Origin: Haliclystus octoradiatus | Lineage: Eukaryota > Cnidaria > Staurozoa > Stauromedusae > Haliclystidae | DNA length: 64,000 bases | Assembly: GCA_916610825.1 (NCBI GenBank) | Contig: OU744447.1 | Location: 19,685,563-19,749,562, forward strand | Reading direction: 5' to 3' | Shown here: positions 1-11,120 of the stretch, one piece after another | Numbering within the stretch: the first letter of the stretch is position 1 | Layout of the letters: each line of letters opens with the position of its first letter | Made by a program: the position numbers and the translations under genes | The notes under the pieces: generated by a model | Seen by the model: the letters and a program-made list of their open reading frames with translations, nothing else | The model's database searches: none | What the model was told of the DNA's origin: nothing

Positions 1-790
1 CGTGTAGACTAGACCCAAAAATACCAAGAGTCTGCATACAGTCTATGTGCAGACTAGAGCCAAGTCTTCCTACAGACTGCATACAGTCTACGTGCAGACT
101 AGACCCAAAACTATCACCAGTCTACGTACAGTCTACGTGCAGACTAGAGTCCAGTCGTCATCTGAATGCATATGGTCTACATGTAGAATTGACCCAAAAT
201 ACCAAGAGTCTGCATACAGTCTTCGTGCAGACTAGAGCCCAGTCTCCCCTTTAACTGCATACAGTCTACGTATAGACTAGACCCAGAAATACCTAAAGTC
301 TGCATACAGTCTACGTGCAGACCAGAGCCCAGACTTCCTATGGACTGCTTACAGTCTACGTGCAGACTAGAGCCCAGTCTTCTCATAAACTGCATACTGT
401 CTACGTGTAGACTAGACCCAAAAATACCAACAGTCTGCATACAGTCTACGTGCAGACAAGAGCCAACTCTCCCCTTTAACTACATACAGTCTAAGTGCAG
501 ACTAGACCCCAAAGTATCACCAGTCTACGTACAGTTTACGTGCAGATTAGAGCCCAGTCTTCCTATGGACTGCATACAGTCTACATGCAGACTAGACCTA
601 AACTATCACCAGTCTATGTACAGTCTACGTGCAGACTAGAGCCCAGTCTTCATCTTAACTTCATACAGTCTACATGTAGATTTGACCCAAAAATACTAAC
701 AGTCTGCATACAGGCTACGTGCAGACAAGAGCTCAGTCTCCCCTATAACTGCATACAGTCTACGTGTAGACTAGACCCAAAATTACCAAC

Positions 791-817
791 AGTCTGCATA
801 CAGTCTACGTGCAGACT
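791..817 (+). repeat. 8-bp inverted repeat with 11-nt loop spanning a D-E junction (example)
   Basis: AGTCTGCA at 791-798 and TGCAGACT at 810-817 are exact reverse complements separated by TACAGTCTACG. The structure spans the end of a D monomer and the start of the next E monomer and recurs wherever a D tail ending AGTCTGCAT is followed by a TGCAGACT core. It overlaps the smaller core dyad, so single-stranded DNA or RNA from this strand could adopt either of two competing hairpins. Any role is inference. Confidence 0.85.
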
Positions 818-1790
818 AGAGCCCAGTCTCCCCTTTAACTGCATACAGTCTACGTATAGACTAGACCCAGAAATACCTAAAGTCTGCATACAGTCTACGT
901 GCAGACCAGAGCCCAGACTTCCTATGGACTGCTTACAGTCTACGTGCAGACTAGAGCCAAAACTATCACCAGTCTACGTATAGTCTACGTAAAGACTAAA
1001 GCCCAGTCTTCATCTGAACTATATACAGTCTACATTTAGACTTGACCCAAAAATACCAACAGTCTGCATACAGGCTACGTGCAGACAAGAGCCCAGTCTC
1101 CCCTTTAACTGCATACAGTCTACGTGCAGGCTAGACCCCAAACTATCATCAGTCTACGTGCAGTCTACGTGCAGATTAGAGCCCAGTCTTCCTCTGAACT
1201 GCATACAGTCTACGTATAGACTAGACCAATAAATACCTAAAGTCTGCATACAGTCTACGTGCATACCAGAGCCCAGTCTTTCTATGGACTGCATACAGTC
1301 TACGTGCAGACTTGAGCCCAGTCTTCTCATAAACTCCATACAGTCTACGTGTAGACTAGACCCAAAAATACCAAGAGTCTGCATACAGTCTATGTGCAGA
1401 CTAGAGCCAAGTCTTCCTACAGACTGCATACAGTCTACGTGCAGACTAGACCCAAAACTATCACCAGTCTACGTACAGTCTACGTGCAGACTAGAGTCCA
1501 GTCGTCATCTGAATGCATATGGTCTACATGTAGAATTGACCCAAAAATACCAAGAGTGTGCATACAGTCTTCGTGCAGACTAGAGCCCAGTCTCCCCTTT
1601 AACTGCATACAGTCTACGTATAGACTAGACCCAGAAATACCTAAAGTCTGCATACAGTCTACGTGCAGACCAGAGCCCAGACTTCCTATGGACTGCTTAC
1701 AGTCTACGTGCAGACTAGAGCAAAAACTATCACCAGTCTACCTATAGTCTACGAAAAGACTAGAGCCCAGTCTTCATCTGAACTGCATAC

Positions 1791-1806
1791 AGTCTACATG
1801 TAGACT
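1791..1806. repeat. Perfect 16-bp palindrome AGTCTACATGTAGACT (example)
   Basis: The 16-mer AGTCTACATGTAGACT equals its own reverse complement. It is the TACATG variant of the monomer core. The commoner core AGTCTACGTGTAGACT keeps 7-bp arms around a central GT, and AGTCTACGTGCAGACT adds one mismatched pair. Most monomers therefore carry an exact or near-exact dyad at the same place, once per 45 bp. The palindromic form usually precedes TTGACCC in D monomers. A protein dimer site or a small cruciform is conceivable; neither is shown by the sequence. Confidence 0.9.
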
Positions 1807-2700
1807 TGACCCAAAAATACCAACAGTCTGCATACAGGCTACGTGCAAACAAGAGCCCAGTCTCCCCTTTAACTGCATACAGTCTACGTGCAGGCTATAC
1901 CCCAAACTATCACCAGTCTACGTGCAGTCCACGTGCAGATTAGAGCCCAGTCTTCCTCTGAACTGCATACAGTCTTCGTATAGACTAGACCCAGAAATAC
2001 CTAAAGTCTGCATACAGTCTACGTGCATACCAGAGCCCAGTCTTCCTATGGACTGCATACAGTCTACGTGCAGACTAGAGCCCAGTCTTCTCATAAACTG
2101 CATACTGTCTACGTGTAGACTAGACCCAAAAATACCAACAGTCTGCATACAGTCTACGTGCAGACAAGAGCCAACTCTCCCCTTTAACTACATACAGTCT
2201 AAGTGCAGACTAGACCCCAAAGTATCACCAGTCTACGTACAGTTTACGTGCAGATTAGAGCCCAGTCTTCCTATGGACTGCATACAGTCTACATGCAGAC
2301 TAGACCCAAAACTATCACCAGTCTATGTACAGTCTACGTGCAGACTAGAGCCCAGTCTTCATCTTAACTGCATACAGTCTACATGTAGACTTGACCCAAA
2401 AATACTAACAGTCTGCATACAGGCTACGTGCAGACAAGAGCTCAGTCTCCCCTATAACTGCATACAGTCTACGTGTAGACTAGACCCAAAATTACCAACA
2501 GTCTGCATACAGTCTACGTGCAGACTAGAGCCCAGTCTCCCCTTTAACTGCATACAGTCTACGTGTAGACTAGACCCAAAAATACCAACAGTCTGCATAC
2601 AGTCTACGTGCAGACCAGAGCCCAGACTTCCTATGGACTGCTTACAGTCTACGTGCAGACTAGAGCCAAAACTATCACCAGTCTACGTATAGTCTACGTA

Positions 2701-4890
2701 AAGACAAGAGCCCAGTCTCCCCTTTAACTGCATACAGTCTACGTGCAGGATAGATCCAAACTATCACCAGTCTACGTGCAGTCTACGTGCAGATTAGAGC
2801 CCAGTCTTCCTCTGAACTGCATACAGTCTACGTATAGACTAGACCCAGAAATCCCTAAAGTCTGCATATAGTCTACGTGCATACCAGAGCCCAGTCTTCC
2901 TATCGACTGCATACAGTCTACGTGCAGACTAGAGCCCAGTCTTCTCATAAACTGCATACAGTCTACGTGTAGACTAGACCCAAAAATACCAAGAGTCTGC
3001 ATACAGTCTATGTGCAGACTAGAGCCAATTCTTCCTACAGACTGCATATAGTCTACGTGCAGACTAGACCCAAAACTATCACCAGTCTACGTACAGTCTA
3101 CGTGCAGACTAGAGTCCAGTCGTCATCTGAACTGCATATAGTCTACATGTAGAATTGACCCAAAAATACCAAGAGTCTGCATACAGGCTACGTGCAGACA
3201 AGAGCCCAGTCTCCCCTTTAACTGCATTTAGTCTACGTGCAGACTAGACCCCAAACTATCACCAGTCTACGTACAGTCTACGTGCAGATTAGAGCCCGTC
3301 CTTTCTCAGAACTGCATACGGTTTACGTGTACACTAGACCCAAAAATACCAACAGTCTGCATACAGTCTACGTGCAGACAAGAACCCACTCTCCCCTTTA
3401 ACTACATACAGTCTAAGTGCAGACTAGACCCCAAAGTATCACCAGTCTATGTACAGTCTACGTGCAGACTAGAGCCCAGTCTTCATCTTAACTTCATACA
3501 GTCTACATGTAGATCTGACCCAAAAATACTAACATTCTGCATACAGGCTACGTGCAGACAAGAGCTCAGTCTCCCCAATAACTGCATACAGTCTACGTGT
3601 AGACTAGACCCAAAATTACCAACAGTCTGCATACAGTCTACGTGCAGACTAGAGCCCAGTCTCCCCTTTAACTGCATACAGTCTACGTATAGACTAGACC
3701 CAGAAATACCTAAAGTCTGCATACAGTCTACGTGCAGACCAGAGCCCAGACTTCCTATGGACTGCTTACAGTCTACGTGCAGACTAGAGCCAAAACTATC
3801 ACCAGTCTACGTATAGTCTACGTAAAGACTAAAGCCCAGTCTTCATCTGAACTATATACAGTCTACATTTAGACTTGACCCAAAAATACCAACAGTCTGC
3901 ATACAGGCTACGTGCAGACAAGAGCCCAGTCTCCCCTTTAACTGCATACAGTCTACGTGCAGGCTAGACCCCAAACTATCATCAGTCTACGTGCAGTCTA
4001 CGTGCAGATTAGAGCCCAGTCTTCCTCTGAACTGCATACAGTCTACGTATAGACTAGACCAATAAATACCTAAAGTCTGCAATCAGTCTACGTGCATACC
4101 AGAGCCCAGTCTTCCTATGGACTGCATACAGTCTACGTGCAGACTTGAGCCCAGTCTTCTCATAAACTGCATACAGTCTACGTGTAGACTAGACCCAAAA
4201 ATACCAAGAGTCTGCATACAGTCTATGTGCAGACTAGAGCCAAGTCTTCCTACAGACTGCATACAGTCTACGTGCAGACTAGACCCAAAACTATCACCAG
4301 TCTACGTACAGTCTACGTGCAGACTAGAGTCCAGTCGTCATCTGAACTGCATATAGTCTACATGTAGAATTGACCCAAAAATACCAAGAGTCTGCATACA
4401 GGCTACGTGCAGACAAGAGCCCAGTCTCCCCTTTAACTGCATACAGTCTACGTGCAGACTAGACCCCAAACTATCACCAGTCTACGTACAGTCTACGTGC
4501 AGATTAGAGCCCGGCCTTTCTCAGAACTGCATACGGTTTACGTGTACACTAGACCCAAAAATACCAACAGTCTGCATACAGTCTACGTGCAGACAAGAAC
4601 CCACTCTCCCCTTTAACTACATACAGTCTAAGTGCAGACTAGACCCCAAAGTATCACCAGTCTATGTACAGTCTACGTGCAGACTAGAGCCCAGTCTTCA
4701 TCTTAACTTCATACAGTCTACATGTAGATCTGACCCAAAAATACTAACAGTCTGCATACAGGCTACGTGCAGACAAGAGCTCAGTCTCCCCTATAACTGC
4801 ATACAGTCTACGTGTAGACTAGACCCAAAATTACCAACAGTCTGCATACAGTCTACGTGCAGACTAGAGCCCAGTCTCCCCTTTAACTGC
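2701..4890. repeat. HOR block duplicated at 11.9-14.07 kb
   Basis: This stretch corresponds to 11882-14070 at an offset of 9,181 bp. Shared variants include a monomer with CTATCGACTGC (near 2900 and 12080), AGGATAGATCC (near 2747 and 11927), GTGTACACTAG (near 3327 and 12510) and GATCTGACCC (near 3513 and 12693). The correspondence extends left to about 2110/11291 and ends at about 4890, where this copy jumps from a CTCCCCTTTAAC monomer to a CTTCTCATAAAC monomer while the other copy continues in the usual order. At the left edge, this copy lacks two monomers (90 bp) found in the related block at 17.28 kb. Confidence 0.85.
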
Positions 4891-7240
4891 ATACAGTCTA
4901 CGTGCAGACTAGAGCCCAGTCTTCTCATAAACTGCATACTGTCTACGTGTAGACTAGACCCAAAAATACCAACAGTCTGCATACAGTCTACGTGCAGACA
5001 AGAGCCAACTCTCCCCTTTAACTACATACAGTCTAAGTGCAGACTAGACCCCAAAGTATCACCAGTCTACGTACAGTTTACGTGCAGATTAGAGCCCAGT
5101 CTTCCTATGGACTGCATACAGTCTACATGCAGACTAGACCTAAACTATCACCAGTCTATGTACAGTCTACGTGCAGACTAGAACCCAGTCTTCATCTTAA
5201 CTTCATACAGTCTACATGTAGATTTGACCCAAAAATACTAACAGTCTGCATACAGGCTACGTGCAGACAAGAGCTCAGTCTCCCCTATAACTGCATACAG
5301 TCTACGTGTAGACTAGACCCAAAATTACCAACAGTCTGCATACAGTCTACGTGCAGACTAGAGCCCAGTCTCCCCTTTAACTGCATACAGTCTACGTATA
5401 GACTAGACCCAGAAATACCTGAAGTCTGCATACAGTCTACGTGCAGACCAGAGCCCAGACTTCCTATGGACTGCTTACAGTCTACGTGCAGACTAGAGCC
5501 AAAACTATCACCAGTCTACGTATAGTCTACGTATAGACTAAAGCCCAGTCTTCATCTGAACTATATACAGTCTACATTTAGACTTGACCCAAAAATACCA
5601 ACAGTCTGCATACAGGCTACGTGCAGACAAGAGCCCAGTCTCCCCTTTAACTGCATACAGTCTACGTGCAGGCTAGACCCCAAACTATCACCAGTCTACG
5701 TGCAGTCTACGTGCAGATTAGAGCCCAGTCTTCCTCTGAACTGCATACAGTCTACGTATAGACTAGACCAATAAATACCTAAAGTCTGCATACAGTCTAC
5801 GTGCATACCAGAGCCCAGTCTTCCTATGGACTGCATACAGTCTACGTGCAGACTTGAGCCCAGTCTTCTCATAAACTGCATACAGTCTACGTGTAGACTA
5901 GACCCAAAAATACCAAGAGTCTGCATACAGTCTATGTGCAGACTAGAGCCAAGTCTTCCTACAGACTGCATACAGTCTACGTGCAGACTAGACCCAAAAC
6001 TATCACCAGTCTACGTACAGTCTACGTGCAGACTAGAGTCCAGTCGTCATCTGAATGCATATGGTCTACATGTAGAATTGACCCAAAAATACCAAGAGTG
6101 TGCATACAGTCTTCGTGCAGACTAGAGCCCAGTCTCCCCTTTAACTGCATACAGTCTACGTATAGACTAGACCCAGAAATACCTAAAGTCTGCATACAGT
6201 CTACGTGCAGACCAGAGCCCAGACTTCCTATGGACTGCTTACAGTCTACGTGCAGACTAGAGCAAAAACTATCACCAGTCTACCTATAGTCTACGAAAAG
6301 ACTAGAGCCCAGTCTTCATCTGAACTGCATACAGTTTACATGTAGACTTGACCCAAAAATACCAACAGTCTGCATACAGGCTACGTGCAAACAAGAGCCC
6401 AGTCTCCCCTTTAACTGCATACAGTCTACGTGCAGGCTATACCCCAAACTATCACCAGTCTACGTGCAGTCTACGTGCAGATTAGAGCCCAGTCTTCCTC
6501 TGAACTGCATACAGTCTTCGTATAGACTAGACCCAGAAATACCTAAAGTCTGCATACAGTCTACGTGCATACCAGAGCCCAGTCTTCCTATGGACTGCAT
6601 ACAGTCTACGTGCAGACTAGAGCCCAGTCTTCTCATAAATTGCATACTGTCTACGTGTAGACTAGACCCAAAAATACCAACAGTCTGCATACAGTCTACG
6701 TGCAGACAAGAGCCAACTCTCCCCTTTAACTACATACAGTCTAAGTGCAGACTAGACCCCAAAGTATCACCAGTCTACGTACAGTTTACGTGCAGATTAG
6801 AGCCCAGTCTTCCTATGGACTGCATACAGTCTACATGCAGACTAGACCCAAAACTATCACCAGTCTATGTACAGTCTACGTGCAGACTAGAGCCCAGTCT
6901 TCATCTTAACTGCATACAGTCTACATGTAGACTTGACCCAAAAATACTAACAGTCTGCATACAGGCTACGTGCAGACAAGAGCTCAGTCTCCCCTATAAC
7001 TGCATACAGTCTACGTGTAGACTAGACCCAAAATTACCAACAGTCTGCATACAGTCTACGTGCAGACTAGAGCCCAGTCTCCCCTTTAACTGCATACAGT
7101 CTACGTATAGACTAGACCCAAAAATACCTAAAGTCTGCATACAGTCTACGTGCAGACCAGAGCCCAGACTTCCTATGGACTGCTTACAGTCTACGTGCAG
7201 ACTAGAGCCAAAACTATCACCAGTCTACGTATAGTCTACG
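4891..7240. repeat. Second copy of the 0.35-2.70 kb HOR segment
   Basis: It corresponds to about 349-2698 at a constant offset of 4,542 bp (101 monomers minus 3 bp). The same one-base deletions recur, including the 44-bp monomer near 6050. Parts are also copied at 14071-14760 (offset 8,687) and 46610-47430 (offset 40,196). A private difference is TACCTGAAGTC near 5418, shared with 14106 and 19910 but not with 870, which shows that monomers have been exchanged between blocks after duplication. Confidence 0.85.
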
Positions 7241-7545
7241 TAAAGACTAGAGCCCAGTCTTCATCTGAACTGCATACAGTCTACATGTAGACTTGACCCA
7301 AAAATACCAACAGTCTGCATACAGGCTACGTGCAGGCAAGAGCCCAGTCTCCCCTTTAACTGCATACAGTCTACGTGTAGGCTAGACCACAAACTATCAT
7401 CAGTCTACGTGCAGTCTACGTGCAGATTAGAGCCCAGTCTTCCTCTGAACTGCATACAGTCTACGTATAGACTAGACCCAGAAATACCTAAAGTCTGCAT
7501 ACAGTCTACGTGCATACCAGAGCCCAGTCTTCCTATGGACTGCAT

Positions 7546-7635
7546 ACAGTCTACGTGCAGACTAGAGCCCAGTCTTCTCATAAACTGCATACAGTCTACG
7601 TGTAGACTAGACCCAAAAATACCAAGAGTCTGCAT
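7546..7635 (+). repeat. Representative 90-bp E-D dimer of the satellite
   Basis: This pair shows both monomer classes. Bases 7546-7590 are an E monomer: the ACAGTCTACGTGCAGACTAG core, then AGCCCAGTCTTC and a tail ending AACTGCAT. Bases 7591-7635 are a D monomer: the core has TGTAGACT instead of TGCAGACT, then ACCCAAAAATACCAAGAG and a tail ending TCTGCAT. AGTCT or its complement AGACT recurs inside the monomer at spacings near 11 bp, and the E monomer can be cut into pieces of 11, 11, 11 and 12 bp. That suggests the 45-mer grew from a shorter ancestral repeat, which is an inference. Confidence 0.9.
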
Positions 7636-8263
7636 ACAGTCTATGTGCAGACTAGAGCCAAGTCTTCCTACAGACTGCATACAGTCTACGTGCAGACTAG
7701 ACCCAAAACTATCATTAGTCTACGTACAGTCTACGTGCATACTAGAGTCCAGTCGTCATCTGAACTGCATATAGTCTACATGTAGAATTGACCCAAAAAT
7801 ACCAAGAGTCTGCATACAGGCTACGTGCAGACAAGAGCCCAGTCTCCCCTTTAACTGCATACAGTCTACGTGCAGACTAGACCCCAAACTATCACAAGTC
7901 TACGTACAGTCTACGTGCAGATTAAAGCCCAGCCTTTCTCAGAACTGCATACAGTTTATTTGTAGACTAGACCCAAAAATACCAACAGTCTGCATACAGT
8001 CTACGTGCAGACAAGAGCCCACTCTCCCCTTTAACTAAATACAGTCTAAGTGCAGACTATACCCCAAAGTATCACCAGTCTATGTACAGTCTACGTGCAG
8101 ACTAGAGCCCAGTCTTCATCTTAACTTCATACAGTCTACATGTAGACTTGACCCAAAAATACAAACAGTCTGCATACAGGCTACGTGCAGACAAGAGCCC
8201 AGTCTCCCCTTTAACTGCATACAGTCTACGTGCAGACTAGACCCCAAACTATCATCAGTCTAC

Positions 8264-8554
8264 GTGCAGTCTCTTTGCAGACTAGAGCCCAGTCTTCCTC
8301 TTATTTGCATACAGTCTACATGTAGACTTGACAAAAAATACCAACAGTCTACGTACTGTCTACGTTCAATATTAGATCCCAGTCATCCTACGGTCTGCAT
8401 AGAGTCTACGTGCATACTAGAGCCCAAACTACCATCAATCTACATACAGAGTACGTGCAGAAAAGAGCCCAGTCTTCCTCTGAACTGCATACAGTCTACA
8501 TGTAGACAGACCAAAAAATACCAAGTGTCTGCTTACAATCTAAGTGTAGACTAG
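8264..8554. repeat. Diverged marker segment, first of seven copies
   Basis: About 290 bp of unusually diverged monomers recur in the same order at 8264, 9973, 18297, 25003, 48460, 52018 and 53817. Marks include CTTGACAAAAAATACC, TCTACGTACTGTCTACG, TTCAATATTAGATCC, CATCCTACGGTC and ACATACAGAGTACGTG. The copies at 52018 and 53817 form a subgroup with CTCCTTGCAG and CTCTGATTTG where the other five have CTCTTTGCAG and CTCTTATTTG. The 53817 copy additionally reads AGAATACGTG. It makes a good anchor for ordering the large duplications. Confidence 0.88.
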
Positions 8555-8570
8555 ACCCAAAAATACCAAC

Positions 8571-9070
8571 AGTCTGCATACAGTCTACGTGCAGACAAGA
8601 GCCCACTCTCCCCTTTAACTACATACAGTCTAAGTGCAGACTGGACCCCAAAGTATCACCAGTCTACGTACAGTTTACGTGCAGATTAGAGCCCAGCCTT
8701 TCTCAGAACTGCATACAGTTTACGTGTAGACTAGACCCAAAAATACCAACAGTCTGCATACAGTCTACGTGCAGACAAGAGCCAACTCTCCCCTTTAACT
8801 ACATACAGTCTAAGTGCAGACTAGACCCCAAAGTATCACCAGTCTACGTACAGTTTACGTGCAGATTAGAGCCCAGTCTTCCTATGGACTGCATACAGTC
8901 TACATGCAGACTAGACCCAAAACTATCACCAGTCTATGTACAGTCTACGTACAGACTAGAGCCCAGTCTTCATCTTAACTTCATACAGTCTACATGTAGA
9001 CTTGACCCAAAAATACTAACAGTCTGCATACAGGCTACGTGCAGACAAGAGCTCAGTCTCCCCTATAACT
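8571..9070. repeat. 500-bp HOR segment between the two 1.2-kb repeats
   Basis: It matches 11141-11640 at an offset of 2,570 bp, including CTGGACCCCAAAG near 8641/11211 and a core reading TCTACGTACAGACTAG near 8943/11513. It therefore looks like a piece of the array to its right, placed between two copies of the 7.36-8.57 kb block. Monomers follow the normal E-D alternation. No other feature is visible. Confidence 0.75.
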
Positions 9071-10279
9071 GCATACAGTCTACGTGTAGGCTAGACCCCA
9101 AACTATCATCAGTCTACGTGCAGTCTACGTGCAGATTAGAGCCCAGTCTTCCTCTGAACTGCATACAGTCTACGTATAGACTAGACCCAGAAATACCTAA
9201 AGTCTGCATACAGTCTACGTGCATACCAGAGCCCAGTCTTCCTATGGACTGCATACAGTCTACGTGCAGACTAGAGCCCAGTCTTCTCATAAACTGCATA
9301 CAGTCTACGTGTAGACTAGACCCAAAAATACCAAGAGTCTGCATACAGTCTATGTGCAGACTAGAGCCAAGTCTTCCTACAGACTGCATACAGTCTACGT
9401 GCAGACTAGACCCAAAACTATCATTAGTCTACGTACAGTCTACGTGCATACTAGAGTCCAGTCGTCATCTGAACTGCATATAGTCTACATGTAGAATTGA
9501 CCCAAAAATACCAAGAGTCTGCATACAGGCTACGTGCAGACAAGAGCCCAGTCTCCCCTTTAACTGCATACAGTCTACGTGCAGACTAGACCCCAAACTA
9601 TCACAAGTCTACGTACAGTCTACGTGCAGATTAAAGCCCAGCCTTTCTCAGAACTGCATACAGTTTATTTGTAGACTAGACCCAAAAATACCAACAGTCT
9701 GCATACAGTCTACGTGCAGACAAGAGCCCACTCTCCCCTTTAACTAAATACAGTCTAAGTGCAGACTATACCCCAAAGTATCACCAGTCTATGTACAGTC
9801 TACGTGCAGACTAGAGCCCAGTCTTCATCTTAACTTCATACAGTCTACATGTAGACTTGACCCAAAAATACAAACAGTCTGCATACAGGCTACGTGCAGA
9901 CAAGAGCCCAGTCTCCCCTTTAACTGCATACAGTCTACGTGCAGGCTAGACCCCAAACTATCATCAGTCTACGTGCAGTCTCTTTGCAGACTAGAGCCCA
10001 GTCTTCCTCTTATTTGCATACAGTCTACATGTAGACTTGACAAAAAATACCAACAGTCTACGTACTGTCTACGTTCAATATTAGATCCCAGTCATCCTAC
10101 GGTCTGCATAGAGTCTACGTGCATACTAGAGCCCAAACTACCATCAATCTACATACAGAGTACGTGCAGAAAAGAGCCCAGTCTTCCTCTGCACTGCATA
10201 CAGTCTACATGTAGACAGACCAAAACATACCAAGTGTCTGCTTACAATCTACGTGTAGACTAGACCCAAAAATACCTAC
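9070..10279. repeat. Local second copy of the 7.36-8.57 kb block
   Basis: The offset is 1,709 bp (38 monomers minus 1 bp). The left junction is near 9070, where a CTCCCCTATAAC monomer runs into the TGTAGGCTAGACC monomer that follows CTCCCCTTTAAC in the other copy. The copy includes the diverged marker segment at 9973. It agrees with 18.3 and 25.0 kb rather than its own neighbour at CTCTGCACTGC (10194) and CAAAACATACC (10221), so the tandem neighbours are not each other's closest relatives at the right end. Confidence 0.82.
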
Positions 10280-11120
10280 AGTCTGCATACAGTCTACGTG
10301 CAAACCTGAGCATAGTCTTCCCATGAACTACATACAGTCTACGTGTAGACTAGACCCAAAAATTCCCAACAGTCTGCATACAATCTACGTGTAGACTAGA
10401 GCCAAGTCTTCCTTAGTTCTGCATATAGTCTACGTGCAGACTAGACCTCAAACTACCATCAATCTACGTACAGTCTATCTGTTCAGATTAGAGCTCAGTC
10501 TTCCTCTGAAGTGCATACAGTCTACGTGTAGACTAGACCCAAAAATACTAACATTCTGCATACAGTCTACGTGCAGACTATGACCCAGCCTTCCTACGAT
10601 CTGCACACAGCCTACGTGCAGATTAGACCCAAAATATCATCAGTCTACGTGAAGTCTACGTGAATACTAGAGCCCAGGCTTCCTCCGAACTTCATACTGT
10701 TTACGTGTAGACTAGAGCCCAGTCTCCCCTTTAACTGCATACAATCTACATGTAGACTAGACCAAAAATACTAACAGTCTGCATACAGTATACGTGCAGA
10801 CTAGAGCCAAGCCTCCCCATTAACTGCACTGCATACAGTCTATGTGTAGACAATACCCAAAAATTACTACAGTCTGCATACAGTCTACGTGCAGGCAAGA
10901 ACTCAATCTCCCCTTTACCAGCATACAGTCTACGTGTAGACTAGACACCAAAATACCAACGGCCTGCATAAAGTCTAGGTGCAGACTAAAGCCCAGCCTT
11001 CCTACGATCTGCACACAGTCTACGTGCAGATTAGACCCCAAACTATCACCAGCCTACGTACAGTCTACGTGCAGATTAGAGCCCAGCCTTTCTCAGAACT
11101 GCATACAGTTTACGTGTAGA
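10265..11120. repeat. Diverged 0.85-kb satellite block, first of four full copies
   Basis: Monomers here depart most from consensus yet keep the 45-bp register. Marks include AAAATTCCCAAC, CTTAGTTCTGCATATAG, TACAGTCTATCTGTTCAGAT, GCTTCCTCCGAACTTCATAC and a short duplication ACTGCACTGCATAC near 10827. The block recurs almost unchanged at 18591-19444, 25297-26150 and 48755-49610, with partial copies at about 52310-52484 and 54107-54460. Differences between copies are few: this copy has TGTAGACTAGACCC near 10347 where the others have TGTAGACAAGACCC. It appears to be an old satellite segment amplified recently as part of larger blocks. Confidence 0.85.

Larger units (their letters stand above)
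1..2700. repeat. Mosaic HOR block, left copy; re-used at 4.9 and 14.6 kb
   Basis: The order of monomer variants over this block is repeated at 14577-17270 at an offset of 14,576 bp, dropping to 14,575 after a one-base loss near 17025. Its part from about 350 onward is repeated at 4892-7242 at an offset of 4,542 bp. Shared oddities prove common descent rather than chance similarity. They include a 44-bp monomer lacking one C (GTCATCTGAATGCATATGG near 155, 1512, 6050, 14738 and 16087) and a monomer reading ACCTAAACT near 595, also at 5137 and 15171. The two ~1.35-kb halves of this block are themselves related 30-monomer units. Confidence 0.85.
7240..8570. repeat. HOR block containing the CTCTTTGCAG marker segment
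   Basis: The block is repeated at 17273-18590 (offset 10,033), about 23960-25297 (offset 16,739) and 47440-48754 (offset 40,196). From about 7361 it is also repeated locally at 9070-10279 (offset 1,709). Its right end carries a diverged marker segment that starts GTCTCTTTGCAGAC near 8272 and continues through TACTGTCTACGTTCAATATT and AGAAAAGAGCCC. Near 8541 this copy has TAAGTGTAG, shared with the copy at 48.7 kb and not with those at 10.25, 18.57 and 25.28 kb, so those two are the closest relatives for this part. Confidence 0.85.

Noticed and set aside
10820-11120. Diverged block as an embedded mobile element or unique gene
   Set aside because: Despite its divergence it keeps the 45-bp register, the E-D alternation and the AGTCTACGTG core. 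No terminal repeats or target-site duplication flank it.
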